Of a stretch of DNA of 64,000 nt, positions 12,258 to 24,060 are shown one piece after another. The stretch's first letter is position 1, and each line of letters starts with the position of its first letter. The notes beneath the pieces are model-generated. The model searched no databases and was not told the origin of the DNA. It saw only the letters and a list, made by a program, of their open reading frames with translations. Source of the stretch: Sphagnum compactum (lineage: Eukaryota > Bryophyta > Sphagnopsida > Sphagnales); NCBI GenBank assembly GCA_965153455.1, contig OZ234503.1, positions 4,960,001 to 5,024,000 on the forward strand, read 5' to 3'. Position numbers and translations under genes: made by a program.

Positions 12258-15200
12258 CTACACTTCCTCCTCTTGAGCTGTCCCATTGGGCCTTGCTTCA
12301 TTCTCCTCATCTTGGCCTGATGCTTTTGTGCTTGTTGGGCTTCCAAATATAAAATCTAAGAAGGTTTTCTGATATACCTTCAGCTTGTATCTATACTTTT
12401 TATCATCGGTTCTATGTTGGGCCAATTTTTTTTCCAACTCCTTGGAAAAATATTCCTCTACAACTTCCCACCACTCCTTAGACTTTGCATCAGAATCCTT
12501 CATTTTGCTTTTAGTTTTCATGAGGGTATAATATTGCAACATCTAATCATAATCTTCCAATCTTTTCTTCACATAGATTGGATCCAAACTTTTCTTCATC
12601 TCATTTGCACTCTCCAATTATGCCTGTAGTTACTATAGATTCCTTTGATGCTCTTTATTTTTCTCCACCATCTTTTCTATCTCTGCCTCTATTGTTGTTC
12701 TTCTAATCTCCTCAAAATTGAACATATAAGCATTCTTCAAGTTTATCAACTCCATATCAATTAGTACATTATCCTTCTCCTTCTTCACTTGAGTTAGTGT
12801 TTCTACTTGATTACTCAAGGCCTCCTTTTGTTATTTGTAAATAAATAGTGTCTCTGTTAAATTTCTTTATATGGTTTCCCATACTTCAGTCGTCTTCCTC
12901 AACTCCTTCAATTCTTCTATTTGAAATTTCATTAGCCTTGTCTTCTCCTTAAGCTCCTCATTATCCTCTTTAATTCTCAATATTAGCATTTTGATCTTGA
13001 GTTCATTCTTTGTCCTCTACTTCCTCTAGATTTCTATATTGTGATTATACTCCTTTTGGAAGTCCCTCTCCTTTTCTAATTCCTCATGTAATGATGCCTT
13101 CTCTTTCTCCTCTATGGTTAATCTGTTCTTCAGATTACTCACCTCCAAATTCAAGTTCCCCATATTCAGATTCACAATAGCCATGGTTTAAAACAATTCA
13201 AATGTTTTATCAACTTGCATCACCTTTGTAGCTACCTCTTTCACATATCTTGGTGTACTTGTTTGTGTTGTGGGATTTTTGGATCCGTCTTTAGAAGATC
13301 CCAATTCTTGTATTATCTATTCCCCAACCCAAACTCAAATGGTTATCCTTCTACAGATCCCGGTCTACTAGTTGGTACATGTAGCTTTGGTGGTCTGAAT
13401 ACTACTAAAGAGGGTTTTGTTCCCATTCTTTCCTTTTGTAGTTCAATAGCACGTGGACCTCCTTGTGTTTGTTGTTGTTATTTTTTTTGTTGTTGCAAAT
13501 TTTGTGGACTTTTGTTGGTGTTCATCCAATTTTCATATATGTCTCCCTTCGTCTGTGGTTGCTCCTCAACCTTTGGAGACTTGGTATCACTCTCCTTCTT
13601 GATCTTTTCCCTTTGTTCTCTCATGTGTCTCTCTTATGGAGTTGACATCTATGATGCATCAACATTTTGCCTCCCTGCCTATACTGATGTTAACATTGTA
13701 GATGGTGTCATTCTCCCTCTCATCATCTTTTGGGCCCTTGCCTTTGTGCTTTCCTATTCTTTTTTGGCCCTTGTTCCTGAGGTTCCACCTTCTTCATTTT
13801 ATTCTTCCTCTTTAGAGCACTCCTTGGAAATTCTATTGTAGTTTTTCATTTGTTTTCCAATGTTGTTTGCATTTCTTCTTTAGTTCTCTTGACCCTAGTC
13901 TGTGGTTTCTATGAACTGTTCTTTTGTGGAAACAACATATACTTTAAAATCTTTTTTAGGATCAAGGTTGATTGACATGTGTCCTTGTCCCCCTTATTCT
14001 CCTTGACATATTTGTACCACCGATCCAGTTCACTGCACAAAATGTTGAACGTAATTTGTGCCCAATCTACTTTCTTCCTTTTTCTATTCTTATCAACATG
14101 ATGACAATCTTATTGTTAAAGTAAGTCACCTTCTCTTTCTGATAGATCACAAATATAATTACAAGGTATCTCATCGAGCATGGCAAACCCAAACTCTTCG
14201 CATTCCACTGATCTCTAATAGAATTCATGGGTTGAATTATACAACTTTGTAGGGCCTGTAATGCTATAGTCTTACTAACTTACCCTTTTAGGTCTTCTAC
14301 ATACCCTTTTGCATAGACTTCAAAGGCATCTACAATCAGTTGCTTGCTAATGACATACACATTGTCTTTGTAGCCAAAATAGATATCTGTGCTCTTGATT
14401 ACAAAAGTGTTAATAAATTCCAACATTATGTTTGGAATCAATGCTTCCCATTCCATAAAAAATAGAGTGATAAGCCTTGCCTTATCAACCCATTATGCCT
14501 CTTCAATGATGTTTTTCTAGGTTTCTAATCTCTCAACATGCTTGTTTTAATTTTATTTCATATGTATCCACATGAATCTGTTAGGATTCGGAATGCGAAT
14601 ACCTCTTTTTAGTAGTGTTACTTCGTCCAACATGGTTTCTCTCCTCCTCGCATCTATAGCCTTTAGTGTAGCCATGTCGATCTCCATTTTGTTTGGTTGT
14701 ACTTCTCTCAATGGTTGCACTCCCACCTCGGGTACTCCTTTTTCCTATGCGTCCTTCAATGTTGCCACCTGTCCTTCCACAAATCGTTGCTCCATGCCTT
14801 TTTCTTCATCCAACTCTTGGATCTGTATTGGATCCACTAGTGTTACTGTTGAACCTCCTTGCTCCTTTGAACTCCAACCTTTTATCCGTCTTCTCAAAAA
14901 CTCTACTGCATATGATCCTAAAATATAGATTTCTTGAATTATGGAATGCGCAAATTGCATTTTCTCATGATATTACTTTCCTTCTTCACACTCCGAGGAT
15001 GACGATGAATGCGACAATGATCCAACGATTGAATATTCAACGCCTTCTCCCTTCTTTTCAACATTTCTTCTTTTCATTTTCTCAACGCTTCTCCTTTCAC
15101 TTCTTCTCTATGTTTGTTTGAGTCTCTATGCTTCCTTTTCCTTTTCTATTATCTACAATTTCTCTATTGCATTCTCTGCATTCATTTTTATTCAAACATT

Positions 15201-15300
15201 ACAGCTCCGAGAACACAAGACCTCTTGTAGTAAATGAAAACAACTTGGGACACTTACCTTGTTTGTTTTTTAGGCTACCTATCATCTTTCAATTAACACC
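12258..15300 (-). pseudogene. Extra coding region between integrase and 3' LTR, coiled-coil, unknown
   Basis: Decayed reading frames on the minus strand cover about 3 kb downstream of integrase. From upstream to downstream: a frame at 14960-14745 (IIQEIYILGSYAVEFLRRRI), continuing frames with DVYFGYKDN-like and IRDQWNAKSLGLPCSMRY segments near 14400-14150, a Lys/Glu/Gln-rich stretch near 13830-13500, heptad-like coiled-coil frames at 13190-13030 and 12818-12633 (EIRRTTIEAEIEKMVEKNKE), and 12542-12258 (EWWEVVEEYFSKELEKKLAQ). Stops separate them. I do not recognise the protein. No signal peptide or membrane anchor is evident, which argues against a typical envelope-like ORF. It could be a lineage-specific third ORF or a captured host sequence. 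Confidence 0.5.
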
Positions 15301-15559
15301 TTATCCTTGAAATTACGATGGCCCATCATTGTCACTTTTTGTGTCCTTTGTACAACCACATGGAAGCATGTCATTTCATCATTGTGAATGAACGCCTCGG
15401 ATCTCATCTTTTGACCGCTCTACATTCGTAGTCTTCCTAGGTCAGTTTTACTGACTTTACGTCATTTTCCCTATACTTCTTTTGCTGACTATGCGGATAA
15501 ATCTACTGGATTAGCCAATACCACCAATATACTGACTTCGGATTTCTAAACCACAAATT

Positions 15560-17050
15560 TTTCATTTTGTACTTCGTAGTCCACCTCAATATGAACCACC
15601 AATTCCTCACTTCTGCAATTATTATCCAAAAATTTATGTTTCATTTATAGTCTTGGAATCAATATTGTTTTGACCTTAAGATCTTCCATCCTTTCTTCTT
15701 CATTGCCCCTCATTTGTGGTTTTTGTGTTACAATTTTCATCTTCCACCTTTGTATCAGAATCCTCCTTCTGAAGTCCACCTTCACTTTACTCCCAATATA
15801 CTAGCATATGTTGTTCTTGTTTTTGAACTTTCGATTCCATGTATTTGTATGGCTTGAGCTTATTCACATTGATTAGCACATGATTAATCGCAACTTTTCA
15901 ATTATCACTAATAACATAGTATTATTTGGTAACACATATTATACTATGTATGGTCCAAACCATTTTCCTAGTAAACTTCCCTAGATGTGACTTATTTCCC
16001 TTTGGAAACCACATAATATAATCACCAAAATTGAACTACTTATCTAAATTCTTTTGTTGACTCCATAATGTTCTATTCCATTACTGAATTCTAGCAGTTT
16101 TTGTAACTTGCATCCTAGCTTCTTGCAACTTCTCCAATTCTAAAACTCTATTAGTCAAAACTTTCGCCAAAGTATTAATTCTCTGACTGCCACTAACAAC
16201 TAGCATTATGTATTATATGGGCATTAATGGATGCAATCCATACACTAATTGATATGGTGTGTACCTTGTTGCTACTTTGTATGCAGTTCTATATGTAAAT
16301 AACATTGTTGACAAATGTTCATCCCAATTTGTTATATTCTCACTAACTAACTTGGTCAACATAATCCCAAGTACTTAGTAAACTCAACCTGCCCATTCCC
16401 CTAAGGATAATAGGTTGTAGAGCTCACATGTTTCAATATAAAATGATTTGTCAAATGCTTGATAACATCATTAATGAAATGAATCCCCTAATATGTGACT
16501 ATAATTAAAGGACATCCAAACCTGGTTAATATGCACTCATATAAAAATTATGTTGTTACAGTTGCAGTATTGGTTCTTAATGCTCTTGCTTCCACCCACT
16601 TGGTAACATAATCTATGGCTACAAGAATGTATTTGTTTCATGTATATCTGCATGTTGGCTTAATTGGCCTCACAAAATCAAGTCCCCATTTCATAAATGG
16701 TTCTTTTGGAAGACTCATGACCAGCTTTGCAGACTTTGAATTACCAATCCTCCTATTCTTTGGCATGCATCACAAGATCTATAGTAATCATTCACATCTT
16801 TGTACATAGTTGGCCATTAATATCTCACATCCAATATCTTCCTTTGTGTGATTTTAGTTGCAAAATGACCTTCTAATGGTCCTTCGTGCAATTCTCTCAT
16901 CACCATCTATGCTTTCGTAGTTGTCAAACATCTTCGTAGTTTGTTATCTTGACCCATTTTGTACAATTCACCATTCTTAAATGTGAAAGGCTTTGTTTTC
17001 CTAATCAATTTCTATTTCTGTTGGACAGGTAATGTTCCTTCAATCTGCCC
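15560..17050 (-). pseudogene. Ty3/gypsy integrase remnant
   Basis: Minus-strand frames give the integrase core: IDYVTKWVEARALRTNTATV, a YECILTRFGCPLIIVT segment, GIHFINDVI, STTYYP and GNGQVE, around 16630-16330. The zinc-binding part lies upstream (about 16960-16740). A C-terminal NVNKLKPYKYM segment near 15870-15835 matches the GDRLKPY-type end common in plant gypsy integrases. The enzyme would insert the cDNA copy into chromosomes. Stops and frame changes throughout make it inactive. Confidence 0.8.
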
Positions 17051-17089
17051 CTCATAAGATCTTTTACATCATTTAGCCATTTAGTCTTT

Positions 17090-17600
17090 GTGTAAAACAA
17101 ACTTGCATATATGGTTTGATAAGGCATTCATGTGGGTTTTGTAGTGTTTGGTAGTCTTGGCAAAACATTTACAACTACATGAGTTCTACCTGGCTTATAC
17201 ATTATTGTGAAGTCATATTCTAAGAATAATAGCAGTCACCTAGCTACTCTCCTGAAACTTGTGGTTTGTTGACTAGATAGACCAATGTCATATGGTCTAC
17301 ATAGAAAACAAACTTATTGCCTAGAAGATAATGTATGAACTTCTGAAAAACCATTGTTAAAGCCTCTTGTTCTATAGTGTTATAATTTTATTCTATTATA
17401 TTAAGAAGTTTAGAAGCATACACCACTAATTGATCATTCTTCCTTATCAAATTTGAAACAACATACCTCCTATAGTTAGTAATGATGCATTTGTATGAAC
17501 ATGAAACTCCACTTGCCAGTTTGGTGATATCAATATCAGTGCTTCAATATACTTTTGTTTGATCAACTCCCAAGCCTTTTGACACTCCTTTGTCTAAAGA
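17090..17600 (-). pseudogene. Ty3/gypsy RNase H remnant
   Basis: Minus-strand frames show CQKAWELIKQKYIEALIL and FHVHTNAS, then DQLVVYASKLLN, the EQEAL segment, HYLLGNKFVFYVDH and YKPG. These are the signatures of the RNase H domain that follows RT in Ty3/gypsy polyproteins and removes the RNA template strand. The frame is interrupted by stops. Confidence 0.8.
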
Positions 17601-17619
17601 AAAGTCTTTGTTTTTTTAA

Positions 17620-18529
17620 TCAATAATAATAGCAAAGTTTTTGATGAAACATCTGTAAAACTATGCCATACATTGAATATTTAAGTTTGCTATGGATTCT
17701 TAAGTGGTGGCATGTTTTTATTGCTTGTATTTTCTTTGGATCTTGTAGTTTCCCTTCTTTGGAAACAATAAAACCCAAGATCATTGTTGAAAATACCATG
17801 AATGCACATTTGTCTGGATTCAAATTAATGCCATATTCTTTGCACTTTTGAAAGTAGAATTTGAGCTTCTGCAAATGACTATCCATGTCACTGTACATTA
17901 TAAAGTCATCCAGAAATATCTTCATAAAATTATCCAAATATTCTTTGAATGCCTTAATAACATCTATTTGATATGTTGGAGGTCCATTTTAAACTTTTAA
18001 TGGCATCATTTTCCATATGAAAGCTCCCTAATTTGTAATAAATGTAGTATTGTATTTATATTCTGGAGCTAAATTTGATGGTATTCGGAATACCCATCTA
18101 AGAAGGAATATGTTTTATACCTTGCTATTGTGTTCAGAACTTCATATGTAAAAGGTAATGGGTATGGATCCTTCTTTGTGGCTACATTTAGTTTTCTAAA
18201 ATCTATACAGATTTTAAGTTTTCCATTTTTTTGGGTACTACTATTATGGGTGACAACCATGTAGCCTCCTCTATGGCTTGGATGAATCCAGTTATTAACA
18301 ATTTATTAATATCTTGTTTAACTATTGTAGCATAATTTGGATTCAATTTGTACCTAGCTTGATGTGTTGGTGGTATAGCCGTATCCAGTTCAATTTTGTG
18401 TTGTGCCAACTTTGGTGGAATCCCTTTTAGATCTTTGTATGTCCATGCAAAAACTTTTTTGAACTCCTTCAACAAGTGTTCCACTTCCAACACTTTGTTT
18501 GTCTTTAGTTGTGCATTAATCTTCACCAT
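17620..18529 (-). pseudogene. Ty3/gypsy reverse transcriptase remnant
   Basis: The start of RT is at 18529-18203 (FAWTYKDLKGIPP, HKIELDTAIPP, GFIQAIEEATWLSPIIVVPK). The next frame (18260-18069) has KLKICIDFRKLNVATKKDPY and SFLDGYSEYHQI. The frame at 17937-17620 has the catalytic motif FLDDFIMYSD, a form of the usual Y/F-x-D-D, then the KCAFM and LGFIVSKEG segments. It would copy the element's RNA into DNA. At least two frame changes and missing sequence between the blocks make it inactive. Confidence 0.88.
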
Positions 18530-18618
18530 TTGTGGTTATGCATCAGTTCCCAAGTTGAGCTTCATCAATTGTTGGTCTTCAGTTAACATCCATCCAAATA
18601 TCTATAATTCATGTGCTT

Positions 18619-19330
18619 TTACTTTTGCTGGAATTTCGTCCATTGCAACACTCCCTGGTTGATGACTATAGTACATTTTAGGATATACCTTATCTTCCAA
18701 AACAATTTCTGGTTCATATATGTTGCTAATTGTTTTCTGTTACGTGATCTATACCCTGATTTTAACTCTGAATTACTAGTCTTGTCACTAGTATCCATGA
18801 TCTCCACATATGTGGTTTCTATAGACCAAATTGTATTAGCTAAACTGATTGTTCCTATTGAGAACAATTTTAGCTCTATAGCAAACATGATATCTTCCTC
18901 TTCATCTGTGATACCATTTTGATAGTCGTAGCATAGTAACATTTCTTGTCTTCTTACTTCACCTCCCAAACGTTCGATGATAATAATTGTTTTGATTATC
19001 CCATTCCCTCGTATGGTAACAATGTTACTCCCCCAATCATGTGCCACTTTAGCACCCCTCAACCATGGTCTTCCCAACAACATGGAATAACTAGAATCTA
19101 CCACATTGTTCTGAAGTATAGGAAACGTAGTTATGTAGGGAATGTCGTGAACATAAATCTTTAGATTTCTAATCAAACCCATTGGTTTTGTGATTGTTTG
19201 ATTTGCCATCTTTAAATTATATAGTACATGTTGCCGCTTTGGAAGCCCCAACCTTAATTTCAACTATTTTATGATGATATTAATTCCAGAACCTCCATCC
19301 AACAACACATCCTCTATCATATTCTTCCCA
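18619..19330 (-). pseudogene. Retropepsin-type aspartic protease region of the Ty3/gypsy element
   Basis: The open frame 19263-18619 contains LRLGLPKRQHVLYNLKMANQ, a GLIRNLKIYVHDIPY segment and YSMLLGRPWLRGAKVAHDWG. The last is the typical second half of plant Ty3/gypsy proteases. The catalytic D-S/T-G triad should lie just upstream, near 19300, where the plus-strand text encodes a VLLDGGSGI-like stretch in decayed form. It would cut the Gag-Pol polyprotein. Confidence 0.7.
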
Positions 19331-19639
19331 ATTTGTACTTGGATAACTGTCATATGATTATCTATTGCTACAACAACTATCCCTACCTCTGGTACTAACT
19401 TGTTTTTTTGTGGTTGCTCTACTCAGATTTTGAGTTTTCTATGGTTTTAGTTTTTGCCAAAGATACCTCTTTACTTAGGAGCTATTTTAAACAACTATCC
19501 CAATTTTAAAGTATAACTTGTTTCCAATATTTGCTTGCTAATATCCTGAAAAATCTCTTTTAATATAATCAAATTTTCTTGTGAAATCACTACCTCCTTA
19601 TATTCTTGTGCTTCTACAGGAATAACATTTGGCATACCC

Positions 19640-20900
19640 AATTAGGTTCTGTTCCATCCCTCCATGGATGTGGATGGCCCTTCTATTTGGGTTTGTGTTT
19701 TTTTAATATGTTGAATTGTTTCCACCATTGACTTTTTCAATCGTTCTTCATTCTCCCAGTTTGTAGCACTTTTTACTTTTTTTGGTTCTCTATCCTTGAA
19801 CCCATGTTCTTCAGTTGCCTTACTTCTTGTTATAACATTAACATCCACCACATTCACATCTGTAATGACTGTTTGTATCTTAGCACAAGTTGAACTTTTG
19901 CTATTATCACAAATTTCCCATGAAACATCTTCTACATCTTAGTAAACTTTAGACAATTTGTCATTTTATGTCTATTCAAACCATAGATGTGGCATGCATA
20001 TGAAGACGTCTTCTGTGGTTTTTGACTTAGTTGTGCTGCTTTTATGGCTGTCACTGTGGTCTCCTCCTTTTTATTTTTGCATGTCTCCACATTGTGATTA
20101 TTCATTCCACAATTGTGCAATATTTGTCAGTCTTCCTTATATTATTCTGTGCTTTTGGTGGTGCGACCTGTTTAGTATTATGTGGTATTGAAAATGCGCT
20201 CTTCGCTTCTGTAATAGTCATTCCTTCTTTACACAACATCGTTGCCTCCTTACCCTATTGTAGTGTTAATCGCTTCATCTTTACATTTGCAATTTTAAGG
20301 TACGACTATAAGATTGCCCTAAACACAATAATCAAGAAATAATTTGTGGTTGGTACTTGTAGACCATGAGCTAACTTCTAAATCCTTTCATAATAAACCT
20401 CCACCCTTTTAGTCTCCTCATGTTCATATTTTTCAGTTGGGTGAATATTCAACTGCATTTATCTTCATGGAGATCATCATCTATAATTGTGCCTTTTCTG
20501 AAGACCATCATTTCATATTTCACGACTTACCACCTCTTGTGGTAGAAACAACATGTGTCCTATAGGTATTTCTTATGTTTTCAGAACTCACCTATCCAAC
20601 ATTAGATTTCAATATGGGGTTTGTGTAATCCTTGCATACTCCCTTCCATTTTCATGATTGTCTTTTGTTTCTCCTTCAAGACCTTGACGATTTGCTTCCA
20701 AATCCAATTGCCACTGTAATCTCCGAGTCACCATCCGATTCATCTTGTTTCATGATCCTTTATTCTTCAAAGTTTGTAGATCACGTTGCAATCCTCACAA
20801 CTTCAACCGCTTAAACCTCTGGTACTTCTAACATACCCCTTCCAAATTTCAATTGAAACTAAACCACTCTTCTGAACACCTTCATCTATATTGCAAACAA
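19640..20900 (-). pseudogene. Gag region with two zinc knuckles
   Basis: The frame 20120-19932 holds NCGMNNHNVETCKNK, matching the C-x4-H-x4-C end of a CCHC knuckle, and ACHIYGLNRHKMTNC, a second knuckle in which one cysteine is now tyrosine. Paired CCHC knuckles bind genomic RNA in retroelement Gag. Basic and glutamine-rich frames lie on both sides (for example 19857-19642), with no further recognisable domain. Confidence 0.7.
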
Positions 20901-20969
20901 TGAAAAATGCACAAAACCCTCTTTTTCCTATCAAAGAAAAGAAAAAAATCTCTAAAAGATGGTCACCAA

Positions 20970-21597
20970 ATGGTAGATGTGGATTTAATTCTTCCAAAAC
21001 CACTCCACATTTATTATAACAACAATTTTGCACTACAAACATACATTCATTCACAACCTTACACTAATTCTAAACGCACATACATTTTCGGTTCAGTAAT
21101 ACACTAGATTCATGGTTATCTTCAATAACCAAAATTTGTTATCTAGAACACAATGTTCGAAAACTACAAACATAATTACAATTCATATTCATGATATTAA
21201 AGACCATAAATGATTCACACATCAAATTGAAGATGGAAATTAGTGGAGAAGTATGTACTCTCCTTGTTTACTAAAAATTCAACAAAAATACAACAAAATC
21301 CATGTTCTATGGAAATGTAATCAAACAACAAGTCAAATATGTGGTATTCAACACTAGAATCTATAAATCTTATACAAAGTACTTACATCTCTATTCTTAC
21401 TCTAGAAGTATGTATTTATGAATGTCTTCAAACTCCAAAAACTCTTTCCCTTGGGTAGTCCCCAACTCACTATCAACATGAAAAACAAAACAAAATTCAA
21501 TAAGAATTCAAAATTCAAACCCCTCGAGTGTCCAATGGCTTATTCCTATTTGTAATGTCTTGTAAGCCCAAAGACTATGTAAACTATCTACTCCCTT
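20970..21597 (-). repeat. 5' LTR of the Ty3/gypsy element
   Basis: It aligns along its length with the block at 11310-11925. The left edge on the plus strand is next to the putative primer-binding site (GGTCACCAAATGG), which marks this copy as the 5' LTR of a minus-strand element. Confidence 0.9.
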
Positions 21598-23299
21598 AAC
21601 ATTATCGCACATGGTATGGGACTGACCATAGTGGGTTCAAGGCAATATTTGTGAACCTGACATATTTGTAAGTTGATGATGGGTCTTTAGAAGATTAAGG
21701 TTACAATGAAAACATGGTTGAAGGGGCTGGTGTAATAAACATTGTGGTCTCTTAGTGGTGGATAACAATGGCCCCTTTTCCCTACTATTAATTTGCCATT
21801 TTGTAATTGTCTTATGCAAATGGTTTTCAGTTGCAAGCGACACTTGCAACTGGAAATTCGCCCAGTTACCTAAAACAAGTTGCATCAAAATTGCAGTTGC
21901 ATCTGACAGTCCGTGTATGACAAGTATATACTGTTGGGTTATACGGTTTCATCCACCCATACTCTATACTAGCAGTTGTAAGTGCGACTGCATGCAATTA
22001 CAGGGGTTGCGTTCACACTGCATTACATGTTAATTAGCTAACCCAATTGTATGCGAACACGTGTTCATTGACTGTTTGACACGTGTTCAATAGTTTTAAC
22101 ACCAATTATATGGTGACACGTGGCAATCAAGGCCCACCTATTTTTAAATTTTTAAATATTAATTAATGAAATCTATAGCTAATCAGATGTTGACACGTGG
22201 TGCCTAGGTAGGTATATAATAATTAAACCCTATTAAGTAAGTAAATTTATTTAGGTATGTAAGTAGGTTGAAAAATAGCTAGGTTTAGGTTATATAAATA
22301 GGTTTAAAATAATCCGATTTTATTTTTAGGTTTGACCATTTCATAAAGGTCAAGCTTTTTTCATTTGCTCATCCCCAATGGCACTTGATATTTGGTTTCA
22401 ACGTAACTATTGCTCCTACTTATATACTAAACCAAATAGAATTGGAAGCCAAAAGATATGGGTTAAAACATTCCATTGCAAACCTCATGGACCAGCCTAG
22501 TTGCACATTAGATGCAACTACTGTATTAAAGTATAACAGCCAAGGGAGGGCTCTGTTGCTTTTGGTGTCCAAACAAAACTTGAAGCCCTCCTCTTGGCGC
22601 ATCTAACACACTAAAAATCGTTGAAAACAGATTAGAAATGAGAAAGTTATGGCCCCTCAAAGTAAAGGGGGTCAAAAAACAAAAAAAAAACTATTGAGGC
22701 CGGTTCTTAAACACCTAAAAAGCTCATTTTAAGTTGTTTTTTTGTTATTAGAGTTCAAATGTGATTTATAGGACTTCAGACGGCGCTCCTACAACACTTT
22801 AAATCGTTTAAAATGAATAAAAAATAAGAAAGTTATGAGCTTTGAAAGTAGGAGGGGTCCTAAGAAACAAAACAAAAAACACTACTAGGAAATGCGTCCT
22901 AGTTTACTATGGGTTTCACTAGATTTTTGAGTGAATTTGGACATTTTTACTTGGTGAAATTGTTCCCCCTAGTGAACAGGGACCAGTTGCTACGGACAAT
23001 GACTTGTTTCACTAGTACCTAGTGAAACAAGGTTACTCTCAAATGAAATACAAATTTACCAAACCATTCACTTGCTAGTTAATTAACTAACCGAAAATTA
23101 ATTAAATTTTAATTATTTAATATATAATATTATTGATAATTTCATGATTCTTAAAGCCTATTATTTATTGACACATGTCACTACCTACATTAGGTTAAAA
23201 ACCTAGCCTAGGTAGGTAAATAGGCCACTTAATCAACCTAAGCACCTAACCTAAGAATTCGATAGGAGAATATTCGATCAACATACCATTGTTGACCAC

Positions 23300-23384
23300 G
23301 CACAACACCACCCATGAGGTTTGATCCCTTGACCTTTGGAATGGGGGCAAACACCTTTACCATCAAACCATCCCACTTGTTGTG
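23300..23384 (-). repeat. tRNA-like sequence, probable tRNA-derived SINE head
   Basis: On the minus strand, GGGATGGTTTGATGGTAAAG resembles a tRNA 5' part with an A-box (TGGTTTGATGG). About 35 bases on, GGGATCAAACCTC resembles a B-box (GGTTCGANNCC). Plant SINE heads and degenerate tRNAs share this layout. The T-arm match is imperfect and no acceptor-stem pairing is seen, so it is not a functional tRNA gene. Confidence 0.45.
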
Positions 23385-23639
23385 ATAATATGTTACATTA
23401 CATTCTATTTATCAAATACTTCATTTTAAACATTACAAAAACATAAAATTTGAAAATTCATATTTTATTGAAATTTTGTTCAAATAAAATTATTCGAGTT
23501 TATTTTTTCTAAAAATTCAATAATGTACATAATTACATTTATTTCCTTTCGAAAGTTTAAAATCATTTGAACAAAAAAAAAGTTGAATATCATTATTCAA
23601 TAACATTTCAATGATCATTTTTTTGAAATTTTTTTTTTA

Positions 23640-24060
23640 GTAAATGGATTTTCTTTGTTAATATAATAATATTACCTATGTTAAATTATTTTCAATTATT
23701 ATATGACTTTTTTCATTAATTTAAATTATTTCACCCTACATTATTTACGACTATTTATGGTTATTTTCAATTACTTTTGGTTATTTTTGGCTATTATAGA
23801 TTATTTCAATTTAGACTATTTGTAGTTATTATAAATTACTTTTGGCTATTTTAACTTATATCACTTTAGGCTATTTTTAGTTATTGTAAGTTTTTTTGTA
23901 TATTCTACGTTATTATTGGCTATTGTAAATTATTTCAATTTAGACAACTTGTAGCTATTATAAGTTACTTTTAGCTATTGAAACTTATTTCACCTTAAGT
24001 TATTTTTGTTTATTATATATTATTTCACTTTAGATTATTTTTGGCAATCCTAGTAATTAT
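23640..24060. repeat. Degenerate ~30-bp TTATTTCA...GGCTATTTT repeats
   Basis: Loosely repeated units of the type AAATTATTTCAATTTAGACT and TTTTGGCTATT run through this stretch and lead into the regular minisatellite that follows. The shared core word is GGCTATT or GGTTATT. Confidence 0.6.

Larger units (their letters stand above)
11310..21597 (-). mobile_element. Ty3/gypsy LTR retrotransposon, decayed, about 10.3 kb
   Basis: Two similar LTRs (about 11310-11925 and 20970-21597) bracket gag, protease, RT, RNase H and integrase remnants in that order on the minus strand, the Ty3/gypsy order. The bases just inside the 5' LTR, read on the minus strand, are CCATTTGGTGACCATC, a plausible primer-binding site. 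Just inside the 3' LTR is AGAGGGGG, a plausible polypurine tract. The exact LTR ends are uncertain: the usual TG...CA is not clear, and TAGAT...ATCTA is an alternative. No convincing target duplication was found. Many stops and frameshifts, and LTRs that differ at many sites, point to an old insertion. Confidence 0.88.

Noticed and set aside
13215-13841. 208-codon plus-strand ORF
   Set aside because: It is the antisense of the Lys/Glu/Gln-rich frames of the retrotransposon's extra region. Its Cys/Phe/Leu/Ser-rich composition is what the complement of such codons gives.
14609-14619. TTTAGTAGTG as a CACTA end inside the retrotransposon
   Set aside because: There is no partner terminus, no subterminal words and no duplication; it lies within decayed coding sequence.
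14572-15121. Plus-strand ORFs of 118 and 142 codons
   Set aside because: They overlap the minus-strand frames of the retrotransposon and show only hydrophobic shadow composition.
23300-23384. Functional tRNA gene
   Set aside because: The A- and B-box-like words are present but no acceptor stem pairs and the T-arm is imperfect.
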